Source: Candidatus Hydrogenedentota bacterium
Lineage (GTDB): Bacteria; Hydrogenedentota; Hydrogenedentia; Hydrogenedentales; CAITNO01
Length of the DNA: 64,000 nt
Assembly: GCA_903893795.1 (NCBI GenBank)
Contig: CAITNO010000106.1
Span: 62,001 to 126,000, forward strand
Direction of reading: 5' to 3'
In this document: one piece after another, positions 8,797-17,162 of the stretch
How the letters are laid out: each line of letters opens with the position of its first letter
Numbering within the stretch: the first letter of the stretch is position 1
Translations under genes and position numbers: made by a program
The notes under the pieces: model-generated
Seen by the model: the letters and a program-made list of their open reading frames with translations, nothing else
What the model was told of the DNA's origin: nothing
Databases searched by the model: none

Positions 8797-11700
8797 CTAC
8801 TTTGCATACACGGCCAGCTTCACTTTTTTGGGCGCAAAGGGTTCAATGCGCACCGTGTTGGACCCGGCCTTGACCAGTCCGGTGACGTCGAGCATGAAGG
8901 GTGCGCCGATGCATCCGCCCGCCTCCTGCCCGTTGACTTGAACGCGCGCGCCCTCGCGCACGCCATCCATGACGAGCATGACCCGTTCATGCGCGCTGTC
9001 CGGCGCGGCGGCCCAGTCGGCGGTGCCTTCAAACAAGTCGGCCTTCGGCACCGGGGCCTTGCCCCCAATCACACCCCAGGGTCCGGCGCCAAAGGGGGCG
9101 ATCTTTTCGACCGGTTCCCAGGCCTTTTGGTCTGTGGCGCGTGCCACGCTCCACGTCTCGTCAATCCTGCCGTCCACGGCAGTTCCATCGGCGAGTTCAA
9201 CGCGGTAGGCGCCGATGAGCCCCGCCGGGGAGAGTTCCTTGGAGGTGTTGATTGCATAGACCAGCAGCACGTTGCGGCCGGGTTTGAGGAAGGGTTTCAA
9301 GTCCACTTCCTTTGGGTTGCGCCAACCCTCCGCTTCGCCGCTGCTCGCCCCGGCAACCGCGCCGTTCACAAAGAGGCTGAATTCGTTGTCCGCGGCGATG
9401 ATGAAACGCGCTTCGCCCAGGGTGGTGTTTTCGGGGAGATCCAGCATGTGTTTGAATATGCGCGTTCCGGGGTGCGCGCCCTCGAGCGCGTGCTCATGGG
9501 GGAACCACACCCAGCTGCATTCCGCCAGACTGAGCGGTGTCGGGGCGGTAGCCGTCGGCGTGTTGGTGCGGGCCACGGGTACGGCGGCGGCGATGGGCAG
9601 GTCCCCGGCGGCGACCCGGTGGGGGAGGGGGCGCTCTGCATTGCGGAACACCACCAGCGTGCTTTCCCCGGGTTCAAGGGTGAGTTCAAATTCGCTGCGT
9701 CCGTTGGCCCGCGGGGCGGCCGGCAGTGTTTCCATCAGGTTGCGCATCGGGTCCCAGCGTTCCGGGGTGCCTGCGGACCGGGCGACAAGGCGGAAGGTCT
9801 TTGCCTCGGTGCCGACTTCCTGGTTGCAGACAAAGTATATGGCGGCATCGTCCTTGGTCCGCTCAAGCGCGTGAAGCCAGCCGTTCGTCTGGCCCGAGGC
9901 AAGCTCCAGCACGGGCGGCACTTCGGCATTGGCCAGCGCCGCGGCAATTTCCGCGGTGCCCGCCTTTTCAGAAAGGAAATAGGACTTTCCGCCTGCGGCG
10001 GTGACGCGGCGCGGTTCAACTCCGGGCAAGGGCGCGCTGCCCCATATTTCTGCGCAGAGCGCCGCGATGTCGGCGTCCGTCTTGCCCAGGGTGGCGGAGT
10101 GGCTCGGCAGGAAGCCGTAGGCCAGCACCACACCGCCCGCGTTGAAATAGTCGCGCACCTTCGAGAGTGTTTCCCAAGGGATGGCCTCGACAGGCGGCAC
10201 GATGAGGGCGCTGTAGCGTTCGTTGTGCAGCGCCAGTTGGTGTTCAGAAATCGTGGTGTCTTTCTCGAAAACGTCATAGGGCAGCCAGTCGCTGTCGTAC
10301 AGGGCATCCTGCAGCGCCGTGGCCATGTCCTCGGGCAGCACGGCCCTGCCCACGTGCTTGCTGTTGCCGCAGAAGAGCTGCGCCACGGGGCACACATGGC
10401 TGCCGCCGCTCAGCAGCAGGCTCAGGCGGTTGTTGTAGTCGGCCCATACGCGGTAAAGGGGCCAGCGCGGTTCCTGGTCCTCATTGTAGAAATAGGGCGG
10501 GCAGTCCGTGTCCTGCGGCGCGCGGGGATTGAAGGAATGGGTGATCAGGTAGTTCACGCCGCGCACCTGGTGCTGATCGGCGAGCCATTTCATTTCAGGA
10601 TAGGAGATGTCCTGCCCGTAGGCGCCGAAAATCTCGCACATGGCGAGGTCGTCCTTCTTGCCGTAGACGTGCGAGATGGACGAGACCAGCTTGGGAAGTT
10701 GGAAGATGTCCTGCTTCTTCTGGCCTGGATGGAGTTGGCCGCAGACCAGGTCCATGCCGCCCATGGACGAGTATTTCTGCATCTGGAAAATGTTTCCCGC
10801 GCCCAGGCCGTGGTTGAGATAGAGGAATTCGTGGTCCATGAAATGGCCGATGGACTGGCCGCCCCAGGACTCGCACCATTTGGTCATGGAACCGTAGAGC
10901 GTGCGGCCCCAGGTTTCAAAGAAGGCGTCGTAGTAGGCGTACTTCGCGGCGGTCTGTTCGCCGTTGGCCAGGGAGAACTTCCAGGCGACCAGCGCCTTTT
11001 TCCAGTCCACGCCGCGCTCGGCGAAGGTGGCGTTCAGTTCGGTGCCCCAGTCGCCCTGCGTTTCCGGCTCGTCATAGAAGAAGCCCACGATGGTCTTGCC
11101 GAAATCGTCCTTGAAATGGTCCTGATGCTGCTGATAGACCGTTTTCATGAACCAGTCCACGCAGTCCCTGCTGGCGCCGTCGAGCGTGGGCTGGCCGTTC
11201 TGTGCGGAGACGGGGGCAATTTCCCATCCAAAGCGCATGACCTTCCAGTTGCCTGTGGGTGCATCCCAGGCAACTCGGCCGTCCTTCACCAGCGGCAGCA
11301 GGTCTACCAGCGAGGTCCCGTCAATGCCGTCGCCGGTGTCGCGTCCGGCAAGCAGGGCCACGAAATGGTCGGTCACGTCCACGGCTTCATCATATTTGGC
11401 CGGACCGGCGACAGTTTTGTCAGTTGCGTTGACCCGCTTGGCCATGTACTGCTCGGGCACCTTGCGACCCATCGTCTGGCTGGGCCACCAGGCATCATCG
11501 AAAATCCACATCTTCAGATCGTGCTGCTTGGCGTGCTGCAGGCAAACATCCAGGTCGGTCCACCATCGGGCCCCGAGCCAGTCGGCATGCGGGCGCGATT
11601 CGGCGCAGAAGGATCCGTTGCCGCCTTCGACCACTTTGTCGAGAAAGAGACGGAGCCGGTCGGGCGTTTCCTTGTCGTCGCCGTGCAGCCAAAACAGCGG

Positions 11701-11841
11701 CGCCGTCAGGCGGCGCGCCGCCATGGGCAACTCGTGAAACTGCTGTTCAATCGCGGTCCAGGCGTCGGACTGGGTGGGGGATGCGTCATTGGCGGAAAGG
11801 GTGGTCAGGCCGCAAAGGGCCAGCAGAACAAAAGCAGACAT
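8797..11841 (-). CDS. Secreted GH106-like glycosidase (putative alpha-L-rhamnosidase)
   Basis: 1014 aa with a short signal peptide (about residues 1-18). The first two thirds form a TIM-barrel glycosidase: LFWLHGDDKETPD, a repeated Trp-rich FDDAWWPSQ, then FFYDEPETQGDWG, whose Glu residues are candidate catalytic acids, and a flavodoxin-like glutamine-amidotransferase-type region (VVLAYGF). The C-terminal part has a rhamnosidase-type beta-sandwich (RFIIAADNEFSLFVNG; TWSVARATD) and a final galactose-binding-like fold. This layout matches GH106 and related uncharacterised glycosyl hydrolases of Planctomycetes-like bacteria; the rhamnose specificity is inferred. GAGGAG precedes the ATG. It is probably the first gene of the glycan set running down to 4030. 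Confidence 0.75.
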   Translation of the reverse strand: MSAFVLLALCGLTTLSANDASPTQSDAWTAIEQQFHELPMAARRLTAPLFWLHGDDKETPDRLRLFLDKVVEGGNGSFCAESRPHADWLGARWWTDLDVCLQHAKQHDLKMWIFDDAWWPSQTMGRKVPEQYMAKRVNATDKTVAGPAKYDEAVDVTDHFVALLAGRDTGDGIDGTSLVDLLPLVKDGRVAWDAPTGNWKVMRFGWEIAPVSAQNGQPTLDGASRDCVDWFMKTVYQQHQDHFKDDFGKTIVGFFYDEPETQGDWGTELNATFAERGVDWKKALVAWKFSLANGEQTAAKYAYYDAFFETWGRTLYGSMTKWCESWGGQSIGHFMDHEFLYLNHGLGAGNIFQMQKYSSMGGMDLVCGQLHPGQKKQDIFQLPKLVSSISHVYGKKDDLAMCEIFGAYGQDISYPEMKWLADQHQVRGVNYLITHSFNPRAPQDTDCPPYFYNEDQEPRWPLYRVWADYNNRLSLLLSGGSHVCPVAQLFCGNSKHVGRAVLPEDMATALQDALYDSDWLPYDVFEKDTTISEHQLALHNERYSALIVPPVEAIPWETLSKVRDYFNAGGVVLAYGFLPSHSATLGKTDADIAALCAEIWGSAPLPGVEPRRVTAAGGKSYFLSEKAGTAEIAAALANAEVPPVLELASGQTNGWLHALERTKDDAAIYFVCNQEVGTEAKTFRLVARSAGTPERWDPMRNLMETLPAAPRANGRSEFELTLEPGESTLVVFRNAERPLPHRVAAGDLPIAAAVPVARTNTPTATAPTPLSLAECSWVWFPHEHALEGAHPGTRIFKHMLDLPENTTLGEARFIIAADNEFSLFVNGAVAGASSGEAEGWRNPKEVDLKPFLKPGRNVLLVYAINTSKELSPAGLIGAYRVELADGTAVDGRIDETWSVARATDQKAWEPVEKIAPFGAGPWGVIGGKAPVPKADLFEGTADWAAAPDSAHERVMLVMDGVREGARVQVNGQEAGGCIGAPFMLDVTGLVKAGSNTVRIEPFAPKKVKLAVYAK

Positions 11842-11947
11842 GGCAATAGCTCCTCGTTGCGCAAACAGACGGCTATTTTACGCGGGGACGCTTCTGTAAT
11901 AAAGCCGTCCATTCCTGCTGACGTATCTTGGTGCCAATTCTGGAGCC

Positions 11948-11982
11948 AGAAAGAAAAGCGCCCCCGGGAAGTCCCGGGGGCG
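11948..11982 (-). terminator. Rho-independent terminator after the Gly/His-rich gene
   Basis: An 11-bp perfect GC stem (11959-11969 with 11972-11982, 2-nt loop) is followed on the minus strand by CTTTTCTTTCT. It begins 36 bp after the stop of the gene at 12019. Confidence 0.88.
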
Positions 11983-12018
11983 TGTTGTCTTCCGTGGTCC
12001 TGCTTTGCCGTCGAACGG

Positions 12019-12897
12019 TTACCTTATCCGGTAGGACATCGGCCCTTGCATCGTCACCGGCGGCATGGGCGGGGCCATCGCGCCATAGGGAACGGGCACG
12101 GCAACGGGTGCCGGGGCACAGACCACCGGCGCGGGAACCATGCGGTTTTCATACACTTCCGGCACCATTTCGGTGCGGTTTTCATAAAAGCCGCCGCCGA
12201 TTTTCGCGCCGGTCTGCGGGTCGAAGGATTCAGGGACCCACACCTGCCGGGTCTCGTAGCGGGCCGGAGAAACCAGCACGCGCTGGTTGTAGTACTGCGC
12301 CGCAGGCTGGCTGTAACCGTAGCACTGGCTGTTCTGCGCGGCCTGCGCCGCAACCCCGACCAGGCCAACCACGGCATTGGCAATGCCCACGTCACGGTAG
12401 GCCTGTGGCATGCCGTATCCGTCATAACCGTAACCGCCTTCATAACCGCGGTCATAACCGCCGTGGCCATGGCCATAGCCGTATCCGTTTCCAACACCCT
12501 GTCCCATCAGCGACTGGAGTATTTCACCGTGGCCGATGCTGCCGTTGCGCAGTCCCTGACCCAGCAGTCCGCCATGGCCGATGTTGCCATTGCGCAACCC
12601 CTGTCCAAGCAGGCTGCCCAGGTTCTGGGAGCGGCCGTGTCCGCCGCCGCCGTTGAACAGTCCCTGAGCCAGAAGGCCGCCCAGATTTTGAACGCCTCCG
12701 TGTCCGCCGCCCCGAATGGCCCGGCCCAGATTTGGCAGGTTGACCTTGCCGTGCCCCCGAGCCGCCCCTGCGAGCGCCTTGCCAAGGCCCCCTAGCGGAT
12801 TGTCGTGGTGATGTCCCGCCCAGGCAGGCTGCGCGATGAAGCACAGCATTCCCGCAACCGCGAGGGCCAGTCCAAATTGCATTGTGTGTGTACGCAT
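12019..12897 (-). CDS. Secreted Gly/His-rich repeat protein, function unknown
   Basis: 292 aa. Signal peptide about residues 1-27 (ending AWA), then GHHHD. Residues about 35-135 are imperfect repeats of about 19-24 residues built on LLGQGLRNG-x-IGHG and QNLGGLL; a Gly/Tyr/His run (YGYGHGHGGYDRGYEGGYGYDG) follows, then a Tyr/Pro/Val-rich C-terminus (PARYETRQVWVPESFD) that resembles the PSRYE-x-R-xV-W-V-P motif of small Tyr-rich exported proteins. His-rich runs may bind metal, and Gly repeats are usual in extracellular matrix or adhesive proteins; this is inference. AAAGGAAAA lies about 10 bases upstream of the ATG. It has its own terminator, so it is a single-gene unit. Confidence 0.8.
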   Translation of the reverse strand: MRTHTMQFGLALAVAGMLCFIAQPAWAGHHHDNPLGGLGKALAGAARGHGKVNLPNLGRAIRGGGHGGVQNLGGLLAQGLFNGGGGHGRSQNLGSLLGQGLRNGNIGHGGLLGQGLRNGSIGHGEILQSLMGQGVGNGYGYGHGHGGYDRGYEGGYGYDGYGMPQAYRDVGIANAVVGLVGVAAQAAQNSQCYGYSQPAAQYYNQRVLVSPARYETRQVWVPESFDPQTGAKIGGGFYENRTEMVPEVYENRMVPAPVVCAPAPVAVPVPYGAMAPPMPPVTMQGPMSYRIR

Positions 12898-13363
12898 GAC
12901 CCGTTTTCCTTTCCATGTTCATTCGTCGGGACCACCGGCGAAGACGTTAAATACCTATGGTGCCGGGGGTGAACTGTCCTGCAAGGCGCCACCGGGAGGT
13001 AGCTGCGTTAAGGCTGTTCTGTTCGCGTCCCCGAATTCTCTTGATTCAACTGGTCTAACCAACGTCATCTGAATAAACGGTACCGTCCACGAATTTATTC
13101 ATAACATTTCAAAAGTTCTTTTGAAAATACGGTTTTAGTTTATTGTTGACAGAGTTGCCTCTTTTCATGATTGTGCGGCGGCGGTTCAGACGTTCCCCTG
13201 CAGACCCCATTAGATGATTGAAGCAGTACCGGAAGGCGATGTATCCCTGTTGCATAACCGTAAAGTTAAGCATAATGAACAAATGGGAATATACATAAAC
13301 ATCGAGTGTTCTTTTGTTATAACGACAACGGTCGAGGCAGTAACCTCATTGAAAGGTAAGGCA
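12898..13363. other. 466-bp intergenic region, AT-rich, divergent leaders
   Basis: This separates the Gly/His-rich gene (minus) from the tail-tube-like gene (plus). The part next to the minus gene (about 12957-13020) is GC-rich and looks structured; 13070-13360 is clearly AT-rich and unlike the rest of the window. A possible promoter is listed at 13146. An open frame beginning at 13214 runs into the next gene but has no coding look before 13364. Confidence 0.6.
13146..13174 (+). promoter_or_regulatory. Possible sigma70 promoter for the tail-tube-like gene
   Basis: TTGACA at 13146-13151 is a perfect -35 box. With a 17-bp spacer the -10 would be GATTGT, a poor match, so an activator or another start may be needed. 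Confidence 0.3.
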
Positions 13364-14383
13364 ATGATCAAGAAAAGCATTTTGTTGAGAGGGTTGGTGG
13401 TTACCCTCCTTTTTCTGGCAGTTTCCATTGTTTCGTTGGATGGCAACGCCCAAGGGGTTCCATGGTTTGAGGTGGCCGTGGCTGAACCGGGAGCAGTGCC
13501 CGTAACGCTCCAGGGGGTTCAGGAACTCTCCATTGATGACATTGTCTTCGATTATCAGGCGGTGGCAAGTCCGCCCCCCGGTTCACCCGTTGACCTGTCG
13601 TCTGCCCAGCAGGGGGATTATCGTCTCTACAGTCCCGGACAGGCCCACTGGGGCAATGCCAGAATCACGGTCGATCCCGGTGTCGGTGGGGATTCTCAGT
13701 ACCAGTGGTGGCAGGATGCCGTCAGCGGGAAGGGCATTCGCAAGAACATCTCGGTGACACTCTTCAAGTCGGACAAGACTGCCGGCAGGCGGTACAATTT
13801 CTTTGACTGCTTTCCTGTAAGCTACCAGCCGCCCAATCTCAACAGCGCCTCCTCAGCCCATGCGACGGAAAGACTGACCGTAAACATAGGCCACATTGAA
13901 TTTGCCGACCCCGAGCAGTCATCTTCGGCGGTGCCGGGGAATGTGTATGTCACATTTGGCGACGGAAACGGCGGAAGCGTCACCGACACTTGGGATTCCT
14001 GGGGCGGAGGCGAACCCGCACTCATCCTGTCGCAGATATACACGGGCTCCCCGTTTCGTATAGAAATTCCAGGACACAAGGCTGTTGAGGAATTGACCCT
14101 GAGCAGTTCCGCGTGGCTGGGCAAGAAGGGCTACGACGCTTGGATTACCCGGGCCCTTGCGGGCAGTCCCTGGCTCTCTGGCCCAAAAGGCACTGAGACA
14201 GGTTACATCCTGCTCCGCTTTCGCAAAAGGCCGGAACTGTTGCGAACATTGCCGGACAGGTCCTACACCTTCTACGACTGCTTTCCCGTGCGTTACGTTT
14301 TCCCTCGGTTGTCAGTGACCAACACAACAGGCAATGTCATGGAAGAGGTCAGTATAAAGCCTATACGCGTTGAACTTAAGTAG
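13364..14383 (+). CDS. Secreted protein with two phage tail-tube (T4 gp19-like) domains
   Basis: 339 aa. A Sec signal peptide covers about residues 1-30 (MIKKSILLRG, hydrophobic core, GNAQG). Domain 1 (about 32-185) carries the gp19 signature: a PG-QAHWGNARITV strand, WWQDAVSGKGIRKNISVTL, then RYNFFDCFPVSYQPPNLN (from residue 144) and a closing ERLTVNIGHIEF. Domain 2 (about 220-339) repeats it in degenerate form: IPGHKAVEELTLS, YDAWITRALAG, YTFYDCFPVRY (from 301), MEEVSIKPIRVEL. Cytoplasmic gp19/Hcp-like proteins polymerise into injection tubes; export of a tandem form points to an extracellular filament or scaffold instead. ATG 13364 has GAAAGG upstream. No sheath, baseplate or spike gene is near. 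Confidence 0.8.
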   Translation: MIKKSILLRGLVVTLLFLAVSIVSLDGNAQGVPWFEVAVAEPGAVPVTLQGVQELSIDDIVFDYQAVASPPPGSPVDLSSAQQGDYRLYSPGQAHWGNARITVDPGVGGDSQYQWWQDAVSGKGIRKNISVTLFKSDKTAGRRYNFFDCFPVSYQPPNLNSASSAHATERLTVNIGHIEFADPEQSSSAVPGNVYVTFGDGNGGSVTDTWDSWGGGEPALILSQIYTGSPFRIEIPGHKAVEELTLSSSAWLGKKGYDAWITRALAGSPWLSGPKGTETGYILLRFRKRPELLRTLPDRSYTFYDCFPVRYVFPRLSVTNTTGNVMEEVSIKPIRVELK

Positions 14384-14856
14384 CAGGCGTCGGCCGAAGC
14401 GTGGATTTTGCTCTACTCCCCGTCTTTCAGGGGTTGTCGGGGAATGATGTTGTAGTTGAAGGGCAGATCCGGGGGCCATCACCCCCGGCATGACGGTCTC
14501 CAATCGGGCCGTTGGCATACTCAGCATCACGCTACTATTCACTGAACCAGACTCGTTAGGGAAGCGCCCAAAGGGTAATTGCCTGATAGACTAATTGGCA
14601 GGGTGTTAGTGTTTCCTGCCAAAAAGCCCGCTTCAACCATTGCCGACCGGGTCGAAGGCGGAAAATTGGCAAACTCCCCTGCCCTCAACACGGAGTCCGC
14701 ATGTTCTGGCCGTTCCAAATGTTCGTAAGGAACGCTTCGGGGCAGGGCATTACCGACGGTTCCTGTAACGAAGCGGGGATTCAATTGTCTAGTGCATGGA
14801 GAAGTGTGGCGGCACCGGGGGAGGCTCAAGTCGCGCGGACGCGGAAAAATGGAGAA
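14384..14856. other. 473-bp intergenic region with two hairpins
   Basis: No convincing gene. Hairpins: CCGGGGG/CCCCCGG at 14469-14488 (downstream of the tail-tube-like gene, no T-run) and TTGGCAGG/CCTGCCAA at 14595-14622. Open frames here are short and lack a start signal. The upstream region of the acyltransferase lies in the last ~150 bp. Confidence 0.5.
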
Positions 14857-15732
14857 ATGAACGTGGAAGAACGGAACACCCACACATGGGTTCTGGCTGG
14901 ATTCCCATTGTGGGGCCCGTTCCGGGCGGCAATGCGTTTGGTCTGCGGTCTGTTCTGGGTGATTGCCTGCTATGGCACTCTTTGGGTGGTGAGCCCCTTG
15001 TGGTTCCTGTCGCCCATTGCCGCGCACAGGGTTCAGAAGAAAGTTGCCCGGTGCTGGGTACACGGTCTGCGCGGCATGCTCGGCATACGGTTGACCGAAA
15101 TAGGCAGTCCGCCCAAGCCCCCCTATTTTCTTGTGTTCAACCATCTGTCCTGGGCGGACTTTATTGCCGTAAATGTCCTGCTGGATGCCTGCTGCGTGCT
15201 GCAGGCCGAAGACGAAAGCTTTCCCCTGGTCGGAAAGCTGATGACCTGCATGGAGCCTTTCTTCATTAAGCGGCAGAAGAGAGAGGATGCGGACCGCGTG
15301 GTGCTGCTCATGACAAAGGCGATCCAGAGTGGCAAGAGCGTCATGCTGGCCCCCGAAGGTATCGTCGGTCCCGGACGTGAAGTCCGTCATTTTCACGCCG
15401 CCCTGTTTGAGTCTGCGATTGTTACAAAGATGCCCGTCCATTATCTCAGTATCACGTACAAAACGCCGGAAGGCTGCGCGCCTCCCTCAAAGGTGGCACT
15501 GTTCGGTCCGGACCCCTGTTTCCGCACCCCCGAAGGCAAGATTCCCGACTCAGAAATCGAAGCATGGGGCCCCGAACGGTCCTTTGTTGTCCATCTGCTT
15601 CGACTGCTGGCGCTGCCTTGGCATGAAATCGTCTTTCGCTATGCCCCGGAACCCATCCTCGGGACGGAACGGCGCCAACTGGCGAAAGACTGCCAGGACG
15701 CCGTTCAGGCCATCTTTACCCCGGTTGAGTAG
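14857..15732 (+). CDS. PlsC-type 1-acyl-glycerol-3-phosphate acyltransferase family protein
   Basis: 291 aa. A membrane segment (about residues 25-50) is followed by the PlsC acyltransferase motifs: NHLSWADF (the H-x4-D catalytic pair), FIKRQKREDADR, APEGIVGPGREV (block III, phosphate binding) and a Val-Pro-like block (MPVHYLSITY). This transfers a fatty acyl chain from acyl-ACP or acyl-CoA to lysophosphatidate or a related acceptor at the inner membrane. Upstream codons of the same frame show no coding look. ATG 14857 is only 2 bases from GGAG, so GTG at 14863 (8 bases away) may be the true start. It converges on the HD-GYP gene. Confidence 0.85.
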   Translation: MNVEERNTHTWVLAGFPLWGPFRAAMRLVCGLFWVIACYGTLWVVSPLWFLSPIAAHRVQKKVARCWVHGLRGMLGIRLTEIGSPPKPPYFLVFNHLSWADFIAVNVLLDACCVLQAEDESFPLVGKLMTCMEPFFIKRQKREDADRVVLLMTKAIQSGKSVMLAPEGIVGPGREVRHFHAALFESAIVTKMPVHYLSITYKTPEGCAPPSKVALFGPDPCFRTPEGKIPDSEIEAWGPERSFVVHLLRLLALPWHEIVFRYAPEPILGTERRQLAKDCQDAVQAIFTPVE

Positions 15733-15760
15733 CGCGAGGGCATGCGTTGGGTAGTCCGGT

Positions 15761-16861
15761 CTATTCTGGTGAGCCTGTCGCCCCGTCGTATTGGTCATGA
15801 ATGCGGGCGAATTCAGCGGCGTTTTCCATCATGATGGGGAGGATCTGGGGGTCAAATGCCGCGTTTGTGCCGGCCAGCAGGATCTGCATGGCCTTTTCAT
15901 GTCCCATGGGCTCCTTGTAGGGTCGGCGTGACCGAAGCGCGTCATAGACGTCCGCAAGACTCATGATGCGGGCCTCAAGGGGAATGGCATTGCCCGTAAG
16001 TCCGTCGGGGTAGCCTGTGCCATCGTAGCGCTCATGGTGGGAGCGGACAATATTCTGGGCGACACGAAACATGTCGAGCTGGCAGTACTGCATTACCGTC
16101 TCCAGGGAACGGCTGCCGATTTCAGCGTGGCATTTCATCTCGGTGTATTCCTGCTCCGTCAGCTTTCCGGGCTTGAGCAGCACCTCGTCCCGTATGCCCA
16201 CCTTGCCGATGTCGTGCAGGGGCGAAACGTGGTAGAGGGCCTCGATGAAATGGTCGTCTATTTCAGCCTCAAACAGGGGATGGCGGGCCATGAGCTTGGC
16301 GAGCAGCACGCAATAGTCCCGGACGCGCTGCAGATGGCCGCCCGTTTCCTTGTCGCGTGATTCCGCAAGCTGCGACAGGGACATGATGAGTCCCTGGTGT
16401 GCCCGGAGCAGCACCTGCGAGGCCACCTCGTCGGAGGAGCGAAGACGTCCTGAAAGTAAATGCAAAACATTTCGGGCAAAGTAGGGTTCGCTGTCTATAA
16501 GGGCATCAAACCCGTCACGGTTTAGCCGGTAAAGCCTGGTGTCCACGGTCGCGCAGACCGTCACCGAACGGGGTTCATCGGACACAAGGCCCATTTCCCC
16601 GAATCCGCTGCCTGCGCCCAGATGGCAGATTTCCCGCTGCGCGATGCCCGAACCCTTGGTGAGCACCACATCCCCCAAGGCAATCAGGAAGTAGCAATCC
16701 GCCAGATCCCCCTCCCGAAAGATCAGTTCGTCGGCGCCATAATACAGAGGGGCAAGCTGGCCCGCCACGACAGCGAGGACTTCCGTGTCCAGGTTGCCGA
16801 ACAGCGTGCTGTTTCGAAGGACTTGCGTGATCTCCACGATGCACCGTTTCCTGATATCCAT
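15761..16861 (-). CDS. Cyclic-nucleotide-binding domain fused to HD-GYP phosphodiesterase
   Basis: 366 aa. Residues about 10-130 are a CRP/PKA-type cyclic nucleotide-binding domain (LAPLYYGADELIFREGD; phosphate-binding-cassette-like GSGFGEMGL with EPRSVTV). Residues about 165-355 are HD-GYP: ETGGHLQRVRDY, SPLHDIGKVGI and HHERYDGTGYPDGL, with the metal-binding HD and the GYP motif intact, so hydrolysis of cyclic di-GMP is expected. The fusion suggests that cAMP, cGMP or a related ligand controls c-di-GMP turnover. No response-regulator receiver is present. ATG 16861 is chosen because the preceding 49 codons (from 17008) look non-coding; neither start has a strong ribosome site. A PilZ protein lies at 21662. 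Confidence 0.9.
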   Translation of the reverse strand: MDIRKRCIVEITQVLRNSTLFGNLDTEVLAVVAGQLAPLYYGADELIFREGDLADCYFLIALGDVVLTKGSGIAQREICHLGAGSGFGEMGLVSDEPRSVTVCATVDTRLYRLNRDGFDALIDSEPYFARNVLHLLSGRLRSSDEVASQVLLRAHQGLIMSLSQLAESRDKETGGHLQRVRDYCVLLAKLMARHPLFEAEIDDHFIEALYHVSPLHDIGKVGIRDEVLLKPGKLTEQEYTEMKCHAEIGSRSLETVMQYCQLDMFRVAQNIVRSHHERYDGTGYPDGLTGNAIPLEARIMSLADVYDALRSRRPYKEPMGHEKAMQILLAGTNAAFDPQILPIMMENAAEFARIHDQYDGATGSPE

Positions 16862-17162
16862 TCCGTTGTTTTTGAACGGACCGTTTCTGTGGGCAGGCAG
16901 GTCGAGGTCCCGCGATGGACCGCCCCTGCAACCAAGCCTGCGGGGGCATAAGGCCCCGCCATTGGCTCCAATGTACCTGGAATCCAGCCTTTCGTCAAGC
17001 GCCTCCATAGTATTGGCCGTGTTTGCAGGGGTGACGGAAGGGCAAATTGTTCCCGTGAAACGGGGTGTGCCGGCACGGTGGAGAGCGGCTTAAACCGTTG
17101 GATTCGTTTGCCTTGGCGCAATGCCGCCGTGTATGCTGACATATTCAGGAGTGACAGTTTCG
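16862..17162. other. 301-bp divergent region between the HD-GYP and exonuclease III genes
   Basis: No gene supported if the HD-GYP start is 16861. A weak promoter toward exonuclease III is possible: TTGCCT (17108-17113), 18-bp spacer, TATGCT (17132-17137). AGGAG at 17147 precedes the ATG at 17163 by an unusually long 11-12 bases. Confidence 0.4.

Noticed and set aside
8788..12795. A 1335-codon open frame on the plus strand
   Set aside because: It antiparallels the GH106-like gene and the Gly/His-rich gene, has no domain logic and arises from the high-GC codon use of the minus-strand genes.
12957..13020. Possible cyclic di-GMP riboswitch
   Set aside because: A few runs recall the GEMM-I element, but the conserved receptor core (GGGACGCAAAGCC-type segment) is not present in order.
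13364..14383. Part of a contractile injection system or prophage
   Set aside because: The tail-tube-like protein has an export signal and no sheath, baseplate, spike, ATPase or phage gene is in the window.
14701..14856. 52-codon N-terminal extension of the PlsC-like gene
   Set aside because: The extension has no membrane or coding pattern and a candidate start with GGAG lies at 14857-14863.
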